From assembly GCA_009782555.1 (NCBI GenBank), contig WRIV01000009.1:1-64000 (forward strand): a DNA stretch of 64,000 bases, given 5' to 3'. Origin of the DNA: Treponema sp. (GTDB lineage: Bacteria; Spirochaetota; Spirochaetia; Treponematales; Breznakiellaceae). Below, piece by piece: positions 62,536 through 64,000 of this stretch (positions are counted from its first letter, which is position 1; each line of letters opens with the position of its first letter). A model generated the notes under the pieces. That model worked only from the letters and a program-made list of their open reading frames with translations. It searched no databases and was not told where the DNA came from. The translations under genes were made by a program, and so were the position numbers.

Positions 62536-63360
62536 TTACTGAATTACCCCTATTTGGGCAGCCTTTTCTTTTGCTTCGGGAATCCAGCTCCGGAGATTTG
62601 ATATTCTCTCAGCATCCGAAGGGTGGGTACTTAAAAATTGCGGCGTTCCACTGTTTCCCAAGGCAGCCATCCGCTCCCAGAAATTGATCGACATATTGGG
62701 ATCGTATCCGGTAATGGCCAGGAGATATAGGCCGATACGATCCGCTTCGCTTTCATGGGACCGGGAAAAGGGAAGGGTTCCGAATATGGTGGATCCCGCT
62801 CCGTATACCGTCATGGCCAGGGCCTGTGCCTCCTGGCTTTGGTTTCCGGTAAAGATACTAAGGCCCACAGCGCCGAGTTCCTGGAGTACGCCGGCGCTTA
62901 CCCTCTGCTGCCCATGGTTTAGCAGGGCGTGGGCCACTTCATGTCCCAGCACTACCGCCAAACCCGCTTCATCCTTGGTTACCGGAAGTATTCCCGTATA
63001 AACAACAATTTTTCCCCCAGGCATGCACCATGCATTTATTTCGGCGGATCTGACCAGGTTATACTCCCACTGGTATTTTTGCAGATAACTGCTTTGTCCG
63101 ACCGAAGCGGCCCATTTTTCCGCTGCAAGTCTGATCCTGTTTCCCACCCGGCTGACCATTGCGGCATCCGCCGTTCCGGTAATAATCGTGTTTTCGTCTA
63201 AAAACTGTTTGTACTGGGTAAAGGAGGATGCCAGAAGGTTATCGCTATCCACCAGAGCCATGGTACTTTTGCCGGTATAGGGGTTTGTAGCACAGGCAGC
63301 AATAATAAGGACCGCCGCCGAAACTACAAAAAACAAGGGTGTCGAAAATAACCGTTTCAT
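62536..63360 (-). CDS. M48-family metalloprotease lipoprotein
   Basis: 274 residues from the ATG at 63360 (GGGAGG upstream; a GGN start 12 bp before is less likely). Lipobox IIAACATN, then the zinc site HEVAH (VVLGHEVAHALLNHGQQR) and the third ligand in SHESEADRIGLYLLA. It is of the periplasmic Oma87/BepA-LoiP-like group that cleaves or matures outer-membrane proteins. A strong promoter (TTGAAA-N16-TATAAT) is just upstream, and atpD lies divergently. Confidence 0.92.
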   Translation of the reverse strand: MKRLFSTPLFFVVSAAVLIIAACATNPYTGKSTMALVDSDNLLASSFTQYKQFLDENTIITGTADAAMVSRVGNRIRLAAEKWAASVGQSSYLQKYQWEYNLVRSAEINAWCMPGGKIVVYTGILPVTKDEAGLAVVLGHEVAHALLNHGQQRVSAGVLQELGAVGLSIFTGNQSQEAQALAMTVYGAGSTIFGTLPFSRSHESEADRIGLYLLAITGYDPNMSINFWERMAALGNSGTPQFLSTHPSDAERISNLRSWIPEAKEKAAQIGVIQ

Positions 63361-63377
63361 ATTGCCTCCCAAATTGT

Positions 63378-63405
63378 ATTATATCCATTTTGAACAGGTT
63401 TTCAA
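63378..63405 (-). promoter_or_regulatory. Promoter of the M48 protease gene
   Basis: Minus strand: TTGAAA (63405-63400), 16 bases, perfect TATAAT (63383-63378). Confidence 0.7.
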
Positions 63406-63409
63406 CCGG

Positions 63410-63422
63410 ATCACAGTGTGAT
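63410..63422. promoter_or_regulatory. 13-bp palindrome between the two divergent promoters
   Basis: ATCACA-G-TGTGAT has perfect 6-base arms. It touches the atpD extended -10 (63419-63427) and lies upstream of the M48 -35. Candidate operator; the TGTGA element recalls Crp/Fnr half-sites but the arms are reversed. Confidence 0.4.
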
Positions 63423-63427
63423 ATGAT
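63419..63427 (+). promoter_or_regulatory. Extended -10 of the atpD gene
   Basis: TGATATGAT (63419-63427) reads as TGnTATGAT, an extended -10. The start codon is 18 bp on, with GGAG between. Confidence 0.45.
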
Positions 63428-63429
63428 GA

Positions 63430-64000
<571 letters not shown>

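Overview
The window looks like chromosomal core DNA from a spirochaete, most likely a Treponema. Pointers are the run murB, cysS, ECF sigma factor, a cyclic-nucleotide-binding protein beside an ATPase-fold protein, a plant-type PPi-dependent phosphofructokinase, an archaeal-type UMP kinase, a FliS flagellar pair, and a nearly unbroken ribosomal-protein supercluster with zinc-type S14 and L36. Base composition and codon use look even throughout. I saw no insertion sequence, prophage, CRISPR array, tRNA or rRNA gene. Layout. 1-3.3 kb: a 469-bp leader and secA. 3.4-7.7 kb: a minus-strand block (HATPase-like protein, dual cNMP-binding protein, secreted protein, DUF192 lipoprotein) and murB. 7.7-15.5 kb, plus strand: cysS, sigma/anti-sigma/secreted triplet, UMP kinase, pfp, DUF4139 protein. 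15.5-20.5 kb, minus strand: a three-gene envelope export operon (RND pump, LolA-like protein, outer-membrane protein). 20.5-27 kb: tandem HD-GYP protein, radical SAM/B12 protein, mtnN-luxS (SAH recycling and AI-2), and an acidic membrane protein. 27-34.6 kb: hflX, fliS and a coiled-coil partner, two related lipoproteins, a serine protease with a barrel-like tail, recQ and radC. 34.6-52.6 kb, minus strand: rpsL-rpsG-tuf-S10-spc-alpha genes, continuing past rplQ through a small zinc-ribbon gene into pgi; fusA, infA, adk and map are absent. 53-64 kb: a secreted protein, a glycosyltransferase, nrdR-nrdD plus a small redox gene, thrA, a cysteine desulfurase, an M48 lipoprotein, and the 5' part of an F1 beta-subunit gene cut by the window end. 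The most striking observation is the class III ribonucleotide reductase. The 680-residue NrdD ends right after its zinc site, and the expected glycyl-radical tail (SRIVGYYRSVRNWN) lies on the next, separately initiated gene, fused to a thioredoxin-fold domain with a CPAC active site. The operon has a strong promoter with an NrdR-box-like palindrome between -35 and -10, and a 13-codon in-frame leader ORF that abuts the nrdR start. Other notable points are paralogous micro-ORFs (MKLxFxFD...) bridging two ribosomal spacers, promoters in which TATACT lies exactly six bases before ATG (possible leaderless mRNAs), a dispersed ~42-bp palindromic repeat, a terminator-like hairpin in the str leader, and atpD as the first gene of its unit, as in N-type ATPase operons. 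All functional statements come from reading motifs by eye; no database search was run.
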